Positions 42,866 through 51,937 are shown, counted from the first letter of the stretch. The stretch: 64,000 nucleotides of DNA from Haloplanus sp. HW8-1 (GCF_023703795.1 NZ_CP098518.1:3224001-3288000), one strand, 5' to 3'. A program made the numbers and translations. Notes: a model not told the origin generated them from the sequence alone.

Positions 42866-44385
42866 GCCTCGTCGTCGCCGCGGCGTTGCCACCAGTAGAT
42901 CAGTCCGCCGCCCACGGCGACGACGGCCGCCAGGCGAAGCAGGATGCCGACCACGTCGATCCGGCCGAGGCCGAGGACGCCGCCACCGCCGGGCGGCCCG
43001 TCACGGTCGGGGGCGCCCTCCGGTGGCCCGGCAGCGGCGCCGGTGTCGCCGATCGCCACCTCGGTCACCCGGGTGTACTGCTCGCCGTCGGCGATGTAGC
43101 TGATGCGGATCGGGACGGTGTCGGTTCGGTTGCCCGCCAGTCGCGCCGTCAGTTCGAACGAGGTGAACTCGCCCGCGGGGACGTTGCCGACGAAGTAGTT
43201 TTTCGTCGGCGAGACGGGCGTCACGCGCTCGGTGTCGACGACGCCCACGACGGCGCCAGTCACGGCCGTCTCGCCCGTGTTCGAGGCGCTCCCGGCGAGC
43301 CTGATCGATCCGCCGGTCGGGATCACCTCGATGCCGGTCAGCGTGATGTTGCCGTCGGTCGTCGGCGCGAAGTCGACGGTCGTCGTCGTCTCGTGGCGCT
43401 CGCCGGCGGCCTCGTAGACGGCTCGCAGGGTCACGGGGCCGGCCGGGAGGCTCGACTCGCCGACGGTGATCTCGCGGGTCGACTCGGCGACCACGTCGGC
43501 CACGAGTTTCCGGGCGACCGTCTCGCCGCCGGCCTCGGCACGCAGTCTGACATCCTCCAGCGGCACGTTGCCGAAGTTGGTGAGCGACGCGTCGATCCGT
43601 GCCGTGTCGTTCTCTCGGACCACCTCCGCGTCCAGTTCGGCGTCGACCCGGGCCGGATCGACGTCGAACGTCCGGGAGGTGGAGACGGTCTGCCGGTCGC
43701 CGCCGCCGTCGCGGTAGACGAGCGTCGCGGTCAGTGGGGTGGCGCCGGCGCCGGCGAAGCTGACGTCGTACCCGACGATCCGTTCGCGGCCGGCCGGCAG
43801 CGAGGCGTTCACGCGTCGCGGATCCTCGACGGTGGCGTTCGGCCCCGAGAGCGTCAACTGGAGGTTGGAGATGTCGTTCGGGGCGCCGTTGGCCACGGTG
43901 ACGTTCACGCGACCCTCGGTGGAGGGGTCGGACGGCGTCTCCAGTGACAACTGTACGTCGCTGTCGCGTTCGTCGACCGACACCGACACCGGGTACTTTA
44001 TCGAGAACACGCTACCGTCGGTGCCCTGGGCGTAGACGTGGAGGGTGAGATCCTTCCGTCCCGGCGATCCGAACGTGGTCGTCAGCGGGACGTCGATCGA
44101 TCCGCCGGAACCGATCTTCCCCAGATCAGACGCCGAGGCGACCCGCCGGCTCCCGGCGCGGAGCGACACCTGGTTGATCCGGGCCGCGTCGGTGCTGCTC
44201 TCGAAGTTTCGAATCGTCGCGTTGATCGTCACGTCCTCGCCGACGCGAGGATCGGACGGGGAGACGGTGACGGACTGGACCGCGACCTGACTGTCCGCCG
44301 TCGCGACACCGGCGCCGAGCGTGACGGCACTCGCCGTCAGGGCGACGATCAGCGCGAGGACGGCGACGACGGAGCGGTCAGGCAT
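42862..44385 (-). CDS. exported CARDB-like protein of the ABC operon
   Basis: A 507-residue surface protein. A signal peptide occupies about 1-31 (VVAVLALIVALTASAVTLGAGVATA). Tandem immunoglobulin-like CARDB modules follow, recognisable from repeated blocks such as VSPSDPRVGEDVTINATIRN, PLEDVRLRAEAGG and SGPNATVEDPRRVNA. The C-terminus has a Gly/Pro linker, one transmembrane helix (VVGILLRLAAVVAVGG) and a charged tail. As the first gene of an operon with the ATPase and permease (4-bp overlap), it likely delivers or binds a surface partner for the transporter. Confidence 0.86.
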   Translation of the reverse strand: MPDRSVVAVLALIVALTASAVTLGAGVATADSQVAVQSVTVSPSDPRVGEDVTINATIRNFESSTDAARINQVSLRAGSRRVASASDLGKIGSGGSIDVPLTTTFGSPGRKDLTLHVYAQGTDGSVFSIKYPVSVSVDERDSDVQLSLETPSDPSTEGRVNVTVANGAPNDISNLQLTLSGPNATVEDPRRVNASLPAGRERIVGYDVSFAGAGATPLTATLVYRDGGGDRQTVSTSRTFDVDPARVDAELDAEVVRENDTARIDASLTNFGNVPLEDVRLRAEAGGETVARKLVADVVAESTREITVGESSLPAGPVTLRAVYEAAGERHETTTTVDFAPTTDGNITLTGIEVIPTGGSIRLAGSASNTGETAVTGAVVGVVDTERVTPVSPTKNYFVGNVPAGEFTSFELTARLAGNRTDTVPIRISYIADGEQYTRVTEVAIGDTGAAAGPPEGAPDRDGPPGGGGVLGLGRIDVVGILLRLAAVVAVGGGLIYWWQRRGDDEA

Positions 44386-44659
44386 GCCACCACCGCGGCA
44401 CGCGGGTGGCTCGTTCGACGGATGGGGCGGTGTGGCCGGTATCGAATCCCAAACGGGAGACCATCACCGGTCTATCGGTGCCATCGGGACTTATGCTGTT
44501 GGATGACTGGAATCGAGATTTTCGTTACCGACGGCCGATCGTCACTCCTCGTCCGCCGGCGACTCGGTGGTCGTTTCCGATCTCGTTCGGTCCGCGTCGG
44601 TCGCGATGGCGTTGCCGAGTCCCTGCAGATCGGCGGGTCCCGACGCCGGTCGCGCCCGG

Positions 44660-45208
44660 CTATAGCATCCCCTCCTCGCGGGCCAGCAGTATCCCTTCGA
44701 CCGTGGCGTCGTTGGTCGGTTGGGCGCGTGCCACGTCGAGGGCATCTTCGATAGGGATCGACCGAGGCCGGAGGAACTCGTTGCCGTCGAAGTCCCGACG
44801 CACGGGCGTCAGCCCCTCCGCGAAGACGATGCCACGACGGTGGCGGAGGACGCCCGTACACGTCCAGAACTCCTGGAGGAGTGCGGTCGTATCCGGGGCG
44901 ACCCCCGTCTCCTCGCGGAGTTCGCGCGCCGCGGCGGTCGTGAACGACTCGCCGTCCTCGACGATGCCCGCGGGGAGTTCGAGGTGGGTCTCGCGGATCG
45001 TCGGACGGAACTGCTCGACGAAGAGGACGTCGTCGTCGGCGACGGCGACCACCACGGTGGCGGGTGGTAGTTCCGCCCAGTAGTACCGCTTGGTCGAGCC
45101 GTCCGGCTGTTCGACGAGGTCGTAGCCGCCGGTGTACCAGCCGGTTTCGTACTCGGTCACCGACTCGATCACCGGCCAGTCGTGCTCCGACTCGTCGGCG
45201 TCGCTCAC
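44660..45208 (-). CDS. NUDIX hydrolase (ADP-ribose pyrophosphatase-like)
   Basis: A 182-residue NUDIX enzyme. The box GIVEDGESFTTAAARELREETGV matches Gx5Ex7REUxEExGU, with an LPAG lead-in typical of ADP-ribose/NDP-sugar hydrolases. The N-terminal half (TGWYTGGYDLVEQPDGS...RYYWAEL) is the domain-swapping region of the ADPRase group. GTG 45208 overlaps the stop of the upstream gene (GTGA), fixing the start. 44386-44659, between this gene and the CARDB gene, holds no convincing feature. Confidence 0.9.
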   Translation of the reverse strand: MSDADESEHDWPVIESVTEYETGWYTGGYDLVEQPDGSTKRYYWAELPPATVVVAVADDDVLFVEQFRPTIRETHLELPAGIVEDGESFTTAAARELREETGVAPDTTALLQEFWTCTGVLRHRRGIVFAEGLTPVRRDFDGNEFLRPRSIPIEDALDVARAQPTNDATVEGILLAREEGML

Positions 45209-45582
45209 GCTCGAACCACCTCGATCAGATACCGGTCGCCGCCGTCGACGACGACGACGGCACCGTCCCGCCGTGCATCGGGGTTGCGAGCGACCAGCCC
45301 CTGGCGCTCGTCGAACGGCGAGTGTGAGAACGTCTCCTTCAGGCCGACCGGGCCGCGGCGGTAGGCATCCGATCGCCCCGAGTCGATGGCCTCGGTGAGG
45401 TAGGGGTAGCGACGCTCCGAGAGTCCCGTGACGTTGACCGCCGGCCCGTCGGCGTCCGTCGGCGTCGCCGTCAGATGGTAGGGATCGCCGGTACCCAGCA
45501 GCGAGGGCAGGGCGCCGAGTGCGAGCAGAGCGAGGACGACGACGACGAAGCCGAGTACCGCGCGGCGCGTGATCGGTCGCAC
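45205..45582 (-). CDS. membrane-anchored protein coupled to NUDIX hydrolase
   Basis: A 125-residue protein starting at GTG 45582. One N-terminal transmembrane helix (about 9-27, LGFVVVVLALLALGALPSLL) is followed by an extracytoplasmic domain with strands (DPYHLTATPTDADG ... RRYPYLTEAI) and ending DRYLIEVVRA. From memory this resembles the haloarchaeal DUF7979-like family. No function known. It is translationally coupled to the NUDIX gene by a GTGA overlap. Confidence 0.7.
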   Translation of the reverse strand: MRPITRRAVLGFVVVVLALLALGALPSLLGTGDPYHLTATPTDADGPAVNVTGLSERRYPYLTEAIDSGRSDAYRRGPVGLKETFSHSPFDERQGLVARNPDARRDGAVVVVDGGDRYLIEVVRA

Positions 45583-45624
45583 GGAGGCCGTTGGGTCGGT
45601 GCGGGGAAAGCGATTTCGCCCCGG

Positions 45625-46038
45625 CTATAGCCGGTCGCGGTAGCAACGGCCGAAAGCCTGCCGGCGGAGCGTGGCCACCGCCGCGTCGCGCTCGTCCTGA
45701 AACGTGGCGGCGACGGCCGCGTCCGCGAAGGGGGCGACGTGCCAGACCACACGCTCCACGTCCGGACTGCCGAGGACCGTCACCTCGACGTCGGTGTCGG
45801 CACGCCAGGACTCGAACGTGTCGCGGTCGGCGATCCGGACGACGAGCAGCGAGGCGAAGATGGCGTCCCGAGCCGCCTCCACCACGTCGCTCGTCACGCG
45901 GTCTCCGTACTCCTCGCCGTCGAAGTCCATCGCCGTCGCCGTCTCGCGGACCGCGGTTTGGGCCGCTGGCCCGACCGACTCGTAGGCCTCGCGGGCCGCC
46001 ACGAGTGTCTCGGGATCGAACACACCCTCGGTCTCCAT
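45625..46038 (-). CDS. conserved haloarchaeal protein (DUF5809-like)
   Basis: A 137-residue soluble protein. It opens METEGVFDPETLVAAREAYESVGPAAQ and contains YGDRVTSDVVEAARDAIFASLLVVRIADRDTFE, typical of a haloarchaea-only family that I recall as DUF5809. The last third is a helix with Cys (RQAFGRCYRDRL). It follows the DUF5810-like gene by 24 bp on the same strand; the two Pfam families have consecutive numbers and usually travel together. Function unknown. Confidence 0.78.
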   Translation of the reverse strand: METEGVFDPETLVAAREAYESVGPAAQTAVRETATAMDFDGEEYGDRVTSDVVEAARDAIFASLLVVRIADRDTFESWRADTDVEVTVLGSPDVERVVWHVAPFADAAVAATFQDERDAAVATLRRQAFGRCYRDRL

Positions 46039-46062
46039 ACGTATCCCTCCGGATGCCCCGGC

Positions 46063-46500
46063 TTACGCCTTTCCGTCCGCGTCGTCGTGGTCGTCCCCGT
46101 CAGCGTCGTCCGGACCGCCGTCGGTGGGAGCGCCATCCGTCTCGCCGTCGAGCATCGCCCGCGTCATCTCGCGGGCCTCCGTGAGGGTACGTCGCGTGTC
46201 GTCGTCCAGGTCGTCCGTCACGACCGTCGGTGTGTCGCCGGTGGGAACGGGACGGTCGTGTGCGTGGTCGTGATCGTCGGGAACGGACTCCTCGAACACC
46301 TCCTCGTAGACGGCTTCCTCGGCGTGTTCGGCGACGACGGGACCCAGTTCCGCGGCACCCTCCCCGGCCCACCCCGGGACCGTCTCGTCCAGCCACCGCT
46401 CGTGGGCGTCACCGTGGAGCATGGCGGTAAAGGCGAGGTGGTTGGCGAGATGTTCGGCGTCGCGCTGGGGTGTCTCGCACACCGGACAGGCAAGTCCCAT
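46063..46500 (-). CDS. conserved haloarchaeal zinc-finger-like protein (DUF5810-like)
   Basis: A 145-residue acidic protein. The N-terminus MGLACPVCETPQRDAEHLANHLAFTAM has a CxxC followed by His-x(3)-His, consistent with a C2H2-like zinc site; a helical middle (EEAVYEEVFEESVPDD) and a very acidic Asp/Gly tail follow. From memory this is DUF5810. ATG 46500 is chosen: upstream codons in frame come from palindrome copy C and are not protein coding. Co-directional with the DUF5809-like gene. Confidence 0.8.
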   Translation of the reverse strand: MGLACPVCETPQRDAEHLANHLAFTAMLHGDAHERWLDETVPGWAGEGAAELGPVVAEHAEEAVYEEVFEESVPDDHDHAHDRPVPTGDTPTVVTDDLDDDTRRTLTEAREMTRAMLDGETDGAPTDGGPDDADGDDHDDADGKA

Positions 46501-46524
46501 GGGCCGTGTAGACGCTCCCGCCTG

Positions 46525-46606
46525 ATACGGATTATTGTAACTGTTCACCGGTGGTTCGGCGGACCGTCTCGGCGAACCACCGGTAGTGACTTACGATAAA
46601 CCGTAT
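46525..46606 (+). repeat. 82-bp near-palindromic repeat, copy C
   Basis: Left arm ATACGGATTATTGTAA and right arm TTACGATAAACCGTAT; inner arms ACCGGTGGTTCG and CGAACCACCGGT are perfectly complementary. Same orientation as copy B; the 10 bases after both copies (GAAACG.TCG) also agree. It separates the rimI-like gene and the DUF5810-like gene, both on the minus strand, so it is transcribed if they share a message. Confidence 0.92.
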
Positions 46607-46627
46607 GAAACGTTCGACGCTCGGTAC

Positions 46628-47110
46628 CTACTCGTCCCGCCAGTCGGCCACGTCGAGCACCATCACGAGGGCGTCCTCGCTGTCGCGGTAGTACCGTGAC
46701 ACCCGCCGCGCCGTCTCGAAGCCCACGTCGCGGTAGAGCGCCTGGGCCGGGTCGTTGCTCTCGCGCACTTCGAGTTTCACGAGCGACGCCCCCTCGACGG
46801 CGAGGGCGGCGAGCGACTGGACGAGCAGCGACCGTCCGATCCCGCGCTGTCGGGCCGGAGCCGCAACCGCGAGATCCTTCACGTGTCCGATGCCGCGGCC
46901 GAAGTTGGGCGTCACGTCGCCGACGACGTAGCCGACGACGGCGTCCTCGCGGGTGGCGACCAGAAAGCCGGATTCGCCGAGAAAGCGCTCGAAGGCGGTG
47001 TAGGGCCACGGCTGGCCGAACGCCGCCCGCTCGATCCGTACGACCGCTCCCAGATCCGACTCCTCGGCTCCGCGGATCGTCACGTCGGTGGGCTGGGGTG
47101 GAACGGCCAC
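46628..47110 (-). CDS. rimI: RimI-type ribosomal protein N-acetyltransferase (GNAT)
   Basis: A 160-residue GNAT protein: strand TIRGAEESDLGAVVRIERAAFGQPW, the acetyl-CoA pyrophosphate loop RQRGIGRSLL, and the YRDVGFETARRVSRYYRDSEDALVM ending found in RimI/Naa10-type enzymes that acetylate protein N-termini. No ATG fits; GTG 47110 is the best start because it comes just before the conserved domain, although in-frame sequence continues to 47260. It precedes copy C of the palindrome. Confidence 0.87.
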   Translation of the reverse strand: MAVPPQPTDVTIRGAEESDLGAVVRIERAAFGQPWPYTAFERFLGESGFLVATREDAVVGYVVGDVTPNFGRGIGHVKDLAVAAPARQRGIGRSLLVQSLAALAVEGASLVKLEVRESNDPAQALYRDVGFETARRVSRYYRDSEDALVMVLDVADWRDE

Positions 47111-47281
47111 GCGCCGGGATACGGGCGACGGGCGCAAAAGCCCTCGGGCCACGTCGCGCCCCGACCGTTTCGGCGCGGCAACACCGTCACTCACGGCGTC
47201 GTCCCGGGTGGGATTCCGCTCGTCCTCCGTTGTCGGTGTCGGTCGCGTTCTCGGCCGCAAAAAAGTGCGCAGCGACGGGGC

Positions 47282-49258
47282 TCAGTCGTCGGCGGGCGCC
47301 GCGCCGCTACCGTCCTCTTCGTACTGCTGTTTCGTCAGGGTGAGTTTGCCGCCGGCCGCGAGGATCTCGCGCTCGCGCTCGGAGGCGTCGAACCCGGCGG
47401 TCGCCTCCCAGTCGTCGTTGACACGGATGGTGAACTCCTCAACGCCGGACGCGACCGCGTCGGCGACGTCGTCGACGACCTCGACGTGGTCGCCCTGCTC
47501 GATCCGGTCGTAGGTCTCCTCGTCGATGGTCAGCGGGAGGAGGCCGAAGTTGTACAGGTTCGCCTTGTGGATACGGGCGAAAGACTGTGCGAGGACGGCC
47601 TCGACGCCGAGATACATCGGGCACATCGCGGCGTGCTCCCGGGAGGATCCCTGCCCGTAGTTCTCGCCGGCGACGAGGACGCCGTGATCCGACGCCTTGG
47701 CCCGCTCCGCGAACGTCTCGTCGACGCGGGAGAGCGTGAACTCGGAGAGCTTGTCGATGTTCGAGCGGTACATCAGGATGTCCGACGTGGCCGGGATGAT
47801 GTGGTCGGTCGTGATGTTGTCGGGCATCTTCAGCAGCGTCTCGCCGGCGATGTCGGCGCCCAGCGGGTCCTTCAGCGGGACGTCGCCGATGTTCGGACCT
47901 TTGATCAGGTCGTCGTCGACCGCTTCGTCGGGCTCGATGATGTCGGCCTTCGAGCCGTCGTATCGGTCGGGGAGTTCGACGCCCGGCGATTCCAGATCGC
48001 CCAGTTCGTCGGCCAGGTCACGCGGATCGACGATCTCGCCTTTGAGCGCGGCCGCGGCAGCCACCTGCGGCGAGCAGAGGTAGACCGAGTCGTTCTCGAT
48101 GCCCGACCGACCCTCGAAGTTGCGGTTGAACGTCCGCAGGGAGACGGAGTCGGAAGCGGGGACGTGGCCGATGCCGATGCAGGGCCCGCACGTCGACTCG
48201 GAGACGTTGACGCCAGCAGCCATCAGTTCGGAGGTCCACCCCTCGCGGGCCAGGAGTTCGCCGGCCTGCTTCGATCCGGGCGCGACGATCATCTCCAGGT
48301 CCTTCTTGATCTCACGGCCCTCGACCATCTTCGCCGCCGGGAGGATGTCCGCGTATCCGCCGTTGGTACAGGAGCCGATGATGACCTGTTCGACGTCCTC
48401 GCCGGCGACCTCGCGGACGGGGACGATGTTGTCGGGCATCGACGGCGTGGCGATCAGCGGTTCGAGTTCCGAGAGGTCGACGACGATCTCGTCGGCGTAC
48501 TCGGCGTCCTCGTCGGGTGACAGTTCGACGTACTCGTCGCCACGGCCCTGCCGTTCGAGGTAGTCTTTCGTCCGCTCGTCGGTCGGGAAGATGGAGGTCG
48601 TCGCACCGAGTTCCGTCCCCATGTTCGTGATCGTGGTTCGCTCGGGTACCGAGAGGCTCTCGACGCCCGGGCCGGTGTACTCGAACACCTTGCCGACGCC
48701 GCCCTTGACCGAGAGGCGGCGCAGCATCTCGAGGATGAGGTCCTTCGCACTCGCCCACTCGGGGAGTTCGCCCTCCAGACGGACGTTCACGACCTCTGGC
48801 ATCTCGACGAAGTACGGCCCGCCGCCCATGGCGACGGCCACGTCGAGGCCGCCGGCGCCGATGGCGAGTTCGCCCAGACCGCCGGGCGTCGGCGTGTGGG
48901 AGTCGGAGCCGAGCATCGTCTTGCCGGGGGCGGCGAAGTTCTCCTTGTGGACGTTGTGGCAGATGCCGTTGCCCGGGCGGGAGAAGTACGCGCCGTACGT
49001 CCCGGCGGCCGAGCGGAGGAAGCGGTGGTCGTCGGTGTTCTTGAAGTCGAACTGGTATGTCTGGTGGTCACAGTACTGCGCGGCGAGTTCGGTCTGAACT
49101 TCGTCGAGTTCGAGCGCCTCGAACTGCAGCCAGACCATCGTGCCGGTCGTGTCCTGTGTGAGCACCTGATCGATCTCGATCCCGATCTCCTCGCCGGGTT
49201 CGAGATCACCCTCGACGAGGTGGTCGTCGAGGATCTTCTCTGTGAGCGTCTGTCCCAT
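47282..49258 (-). CDS. acn: aconitate hydratase
   Basis: A 658-residue [4Fe-4S] enzyme interconverting citrate and isocitrate. Cluster cysteines are in GSCTNGG and in STCGPCIGIGH (Cys-x-x-Cys); substrate-binding blocks include GSDSHTPTPGGLG, KMPDNITTDHIIPA and GENYGQGSSREHAA. The length, about 650, fits the short archaeal/mitochondrial-like aconitase type rather than the ~890-residue AcnA. ATG 49258 is preceded by AT-poor leader sequence. Functionally it supplies isocitrate to the isocitrate lyase encoded at 3821. Confidence 0.95.
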   Translation of the reverse strand: MGQTLTEKILDDHLVEGDLEPGEEIGIEIDQVLTQDTTGTMVWLQFEALELDEVQTELAAQYCDHQTYQFDFKNTDDHRFLRSAAGTYGAYFSRPGNGICHNVHKENFAAPGKTMLGSDSHTPTPGGLGELAIGAGGLDVAVAMGGGPYFVEMPEVVNVRLEGELPEWASAKDLILEMLRRLSVKGGVGKVFEYTGPGVESLSVPERTTITNMGTELGATTSIFPTDERTKDYLERQGRGDEYVELSPDEDAEYADEIVVDLSELEPLIATPSMPDNIVPVREVAGEDVEQVIIGSCTNGGYADILPAAKMVEGREIKKDLEMIVAPGSKQAGELLAREGWTSELMAAGVNVSESTCGPCIGIGHVPASDSVSLRTFNRNFEGRSGIENDSVYLCSPQVAAAAALKGEIVDPRDLADELGDLESPGVELPDRYDGSKADIIEPDEAVDDDLIKGPNIGDVPLKDPLGADIAGETLLKMPDNITTDHIIPATSDILMYRSNIDKLSEFTLSRVDETFAERAKASDHGVLVAGENYGQGSSREHAAMCPMYLGVEAVLAQSFARIHKANLYNFGLLPLTIDEETYDRIEQGDHVEVVDDVADAVASGVEEFTIRVNDDWEATAGFDASEREREILAAGGKLTLTKQQYEEDGSGAAPADD

Positions 49259-49475
49259 AACGTCCGGCCATCGACCGCCGACGGATATAAATCCCGCGCC
49301 TTTCGGAACGCTAAATCCGTCCACCGGGGCGTCTACCACAAGTTTTAGACCGTCTCGGGGTGTATAACTGCGCCGCAGCCTGCTGCCGTCACCCCCGTTC
49401 CCGGCGGGTTCACGCCGTAGCGGTGATCGCCGCCCGGATCGGCACGGTTTTGTCGTCCCTGTTCGATCGGCCCGT

Positions 49476-49943
49476 ATGTTCCGTGCCGGTTCGTTCGTCG
49501 CCGACCACGTGACGCCGATCACCCCCGAGCAGGTCCAGCCGAACGGCGTCGATCTGACGGCCGCGGCGGTCTTCGAGACGGAGGGTGGCCGGATCGGTCG
49601 CGACGGCAAGCGGATCGGGGACCGTCGGGCGATCGATCCCGACCCCGACGCCGCGGCGTGGACGCTGTCGCCCGGCGGATACGTCCTGCGCTACGGCGAG
49701 ACGGTCCGGATCCCGGAGGGCCACGTCGGCTTCGTCTATCCCCGGTCGTCGCTCATGCGCAACGCCGCCATGCTCCACACCGCCGTCTGGGACGCCGGCT
49801 ACGAGGGTCGCGGCGAGGGGCTGCTGGCCGTCCACGCGGGGATCGAGATCGAACCCGACGCCCGGGTGGCCCAGCTCGTCCTCGCCGAGGCGAACCACGA
49901 CGGCACGTACGACGGGAGTTATCAGGGCGAGAACGTGGAGTGA
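49476..49943 (+). CDS. dut: deoxyuridine triphosphatase (dUTPase/dCTP deaminase family)
   Basis: A 155-residue beta-barrel enzyme hydrolysing dUTP to dUMP. Family motifs in order: QPNGVDLTAAAVFE (motif 1-like), FVYPRSSLMRNAAML (uracil/ribose binding), WDAGYEGRGEGLLAV and RVAQLVLAE. The Arg-Ser-Ser and the Asp-Ala-Gly pair are those of the trimeric dUTPase/DCD group. A TATA-like GTTTTGTC lies about 27 bp upstream of the ATG at 49476, so the mRNA is likely leaderless. A tRNA-like remnant begins 18 bp after its stop. Confidence 0.92.
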   Translation: MFRAGSFVADHVTPITPEQVQPNGVDLTAAAVFETEGGRIGRDGKRIGDRRAIDPDPDAAAWTLSPGGYVLRYGETVRIPEGHVGFVYPRSSLMRNAAMLHTAVWDAGYEGRGEGLLAVHAGIEIEPDARVAQLVLAEANHDGTYDGSYQGENVE

Positions 49944-49960
49944 GCGGCCGCCGTCGCTCG

Positions 49961-49990
49961 CGGGCCGGGATGGAGTCGAACCACGGTCGT
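49961..49990 (-). repeat. degenerate copy of a tRNA 3' half next to tRNA-Lys
   Basis: GCGGGCCGGGATGGAGTCGAACC at 49961-49983 resembles GCGGGCCGGGAGGGAGTTGAACC at 50084-50106, the 3' acceptor strand and T arm of tRNA-Lys, in the same orientation. Only the T-arm/acceptor portion is present; no complete tRNA can be folded from it. The pattern fits an attachment-site leftover from integration at the tRNA 3' end, or a deletion remnant of another tRNA gene. Confidence 0.6.
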
Positions 49991-50041
49991 TCCGCTCACT
50001 ACGTTCGCTTCACTCTCTGGTTCAACTCCTCCGTCCGCCGT

Positions 50042-50071
50042 TCACGCGACACGGCTCCTTGCGTCGCGTGA
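50042..50071. repeat. inverted repeat downstream of tRNA-Lys
   Basis: TCACGCGAC at 50042-50050 and GTCGCGTGA at 50063-50071 form a perfect 9-bp stem with a 12-base loop. It lies 14 bases beyond the tRNA-Lys 3' end in the direction of transcription, where it could act as a processing or termination signal; no T-run follows, so a classical terminator is unlikely. Confidence 0.5.
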
Positions 50072-50084
50072 TGTCGCGTAGAAG

Positions 50085-50158
<74 letters not shown>

Positions 50159-50263
50159 TACGCGTAGCGAGGTAAGCGGAGGTGTAAACACTTACGATGG
50201 ACCGTCCGCCGGAGCCCGCGGCCGCCGCCGTTCAGCGCGAACGCACCGGGGCCGGCCCACCGC

Positions 50264-50935
50264 TCACAGCTCTAGAAACTCGTCCAGCGCCTCGGCCACT
50301 AGGTCGTCCGGATGTCGGTTCTCGATCGACGCCCGACGACGGAGTTCGATGTACTGGGCCGGGGGGAGCGTCACGCCCATCCGGCCGAAGGTGACGTCGC
50401 GGTCGTCGAGGGTCGCCTCGACGTCCTGCCCGTCGCTCACCTCGCTCGCGAGGCGACGAATCTCGCGGACGGTGAGGTCGTGTTCGAGCGTCGCCCACGC
50501 CAGGGCGTAGCGGTCGTCACCCGAGACGCGAGCGATGTGTTTTGCCGCCGTCGGGGCGATGGTACCGCGGGCGACGTGACGACGGATCGCCTGTGGGAGG
50601 TCGTGTACGCGCGCCCACTTCCGGATGAAGGCGACCGAGACGTCGCCGCCGGCGCGTTCGGCGGCGGCTTTGTACGATCCGACGCCGCGGACCAGCGCGG
50701 CACACGCCGCCGCCCCCCGGAGCATGTAGACGTGATCCTCGGAGCCGACCGTGTTCTCGGCGAACGAGCGAACCACGTCCGCGGCGAGTTGGACGCTCTC
50801 GGGGTCGTCGGGGTCGAACCCGACGGCCTCCTCCGCCCGCTCGCCCGTCACCGACGGATCGGCACGGACGACCGGTTCGCCGACCGGCGACTTCCGGTCG
50901 GCCGGGCGGTCGGGCACATCGGAATCGTCGCTCAT
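50264..50935 (-). CDS. conserved haloarchaeal protein (DUF7119-like)
   Basis: A 223-residue protein. After an acidic N-terminus comes GEPVVRADPSVTGERAEEAVGFD and a helical core (GSYKAAAERAGGDVSVAFIRKWARVHDLPQAIRRHVARG) resembling the helix-turn-helix region of ParB-like proteins, ending with a ribbon-helix-like VTLPPAQYIELRRRASIENRHPDDLV. From memory the haloarchaeal family is DUF7119. A nucleic-acid-binding role is likely but unproven. ATG 50935 is used; an ATG 12 bp upstream is possible. Divergent from nothing; it follows the M23-like gene region on the same strand. Confidence 0.75.
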   Translation of the reverse strand: MSDDSDVPDRPADRKSPVGEPVVRADPSVTGERAEEAVGFDPDDPESVQLAADVVRSFAENTVGSEDHVYMLRGAAACAALVRGVGSYKAAAERAGGDVSVAFIRKWARVHDLPQAIRRHVARGTIAPTAAKHIARVSGDDRYALAWATLEHDLTVREIRRLASEVSDGQDVEATLDDRDVTFGRMGVTLPPAQYIELRRRASIENRHPDDLVAEALDEFLEL

Positions 50936-51000
50936 CGTACGGTCCATTCGGCGAGGACGTTCAAAAGTCTCCCGTGCGCGTGTGCCGGCATCGTCGGAGC

Positions 51001-51822
51001 TCACTCCCGGGCCACCGACACGCGGACGCGGTCGCCGGGCGCGAAGTCGTGGTCCGGACAGACGAGTTTCGCGCCGAAGTCGGCGTCCTGTGCGACGAAC
51101 AGCGACAGTCCCGTGATCGGACGGCCGTTCGCGCGAACGGTGACGGGACCCCAGGTCACGGCCCGGCCGTCGGCGACGCCGACACGGTCGCCCGCCACCG
51201 AGACGGGTGTCGGGGCGTCGAGCGCGGGGAGGACGCCGCCGCCCTCGTAATGTGGGCAGCCGCCGTCGAGGACGACCCCCGGGGCGGCGGCGAGTCCCGC
51301 CCACGACCCCGGATCGGGGTGGTGCGGACGGTCGAGGACGACGTACGTCTCGCCGGCCTCGCGGACGACGCCCGTGCCGTCCCAGTCGAGGGGGCGTACC
51401 GGCACGTCCACCTCGACCGGCAGGGAACCGGCGGCGCGGTAGGGGTTCGCGTCCGGGTCGCGGAACCCGAGGTGGACGTGGTTGTCGACCCACGGGCCGA
51501 AGAACCCGGATCGAACCATCTCGCCCAGGACGTCGCCCACGGCGACTCGGTCGCCCGCCGCGACCTCGGGGTCGACGTGCAGGATCCGGGCGACGTGGTC
51601 ACCGGTGTCGATCAGGATCAGATGATCCTCGCTGACCGCGTACGGGCGGGACGGCGCGCGCACGCTCCGGGTGTCGACGACGACGCCCGCGACAGGCGAG
51701 CGCCCGCGGTTCGTCTCGGGATAGAGATCGACGGCACATCCGCGGTCGTGGGCGTCGTAGGGGGAGTTGAACAGGGAGAACCGTCGGTAGCGCGACAGCG
51801 TCGACGCCGGGACCGTGACCAT
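51001..51822 (-). CDS. M23 peptidase-like / lipoyl-barrel protein
   Basis: A 273-residue protein. The order SPYDAHDRGCAVDLYPE, then RSPVAGVVVDTRSV, HLILIDTGDHVARILHVDPEVAAGDRVAVGDVLGEMVRSGFF and VDNHVHLGFR follows the M23 (lysostaphin-type) metallopeptidase layout, with His residues equivalent to the zinc ligands (HDRG and HVHLG). The C-terminal third is a separate beta-rich domain (SLFVAQDADFGAKLVCP). Archaea lack peptidoglycan, so the substrate must differ or the protein is non-catalytic. ATG 51822 is preferred to an upstream start. Confidence 0.7.
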   Translation of the reverse strand: MVTVPASTLSRYRRFSLFNSPYDAHDRGCAVDLYPETNRGRSPVAGVVVDTRSVRAPSRPYAVSEDHLILIDTGDHVARILHVDPEVAAGDRVAVGDVLGEMVRSGFFGPWVDNHVHLGFRDPDANPYRAAGSLPVEVDVPVRPLDWDGTGVVREAGETYVVLDRPHHPDPGSWAGLAAAPGVVLDGGCPHYEGGGVLPALDAPTPVSVAGDRVGVADGRAVTWGPVTVRANGRPITGLSLFVAQDADFGAKLVCPDHDFAPGDRVRVSVARE

Positions 51823-51937
51823 ACCGGGGATTCGGACGGGGAGGCTTATACCGTCGGGTCGCACACGACGGACGGCAGGTGTCGGCGTCGCCGTCGACTC
51901 GCGGGGCAGTTATGTGCGTCCGTCGCCCATATCCCGT

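Noticed and set aside
46501-46548. N-terminal extension MNSYNNPYQ shared by frames at 46548 and 28576
   Set aside because: The shared peptide is the translation of the 82-bp palindrome's left arm and inner stem, not a conserved protein start.
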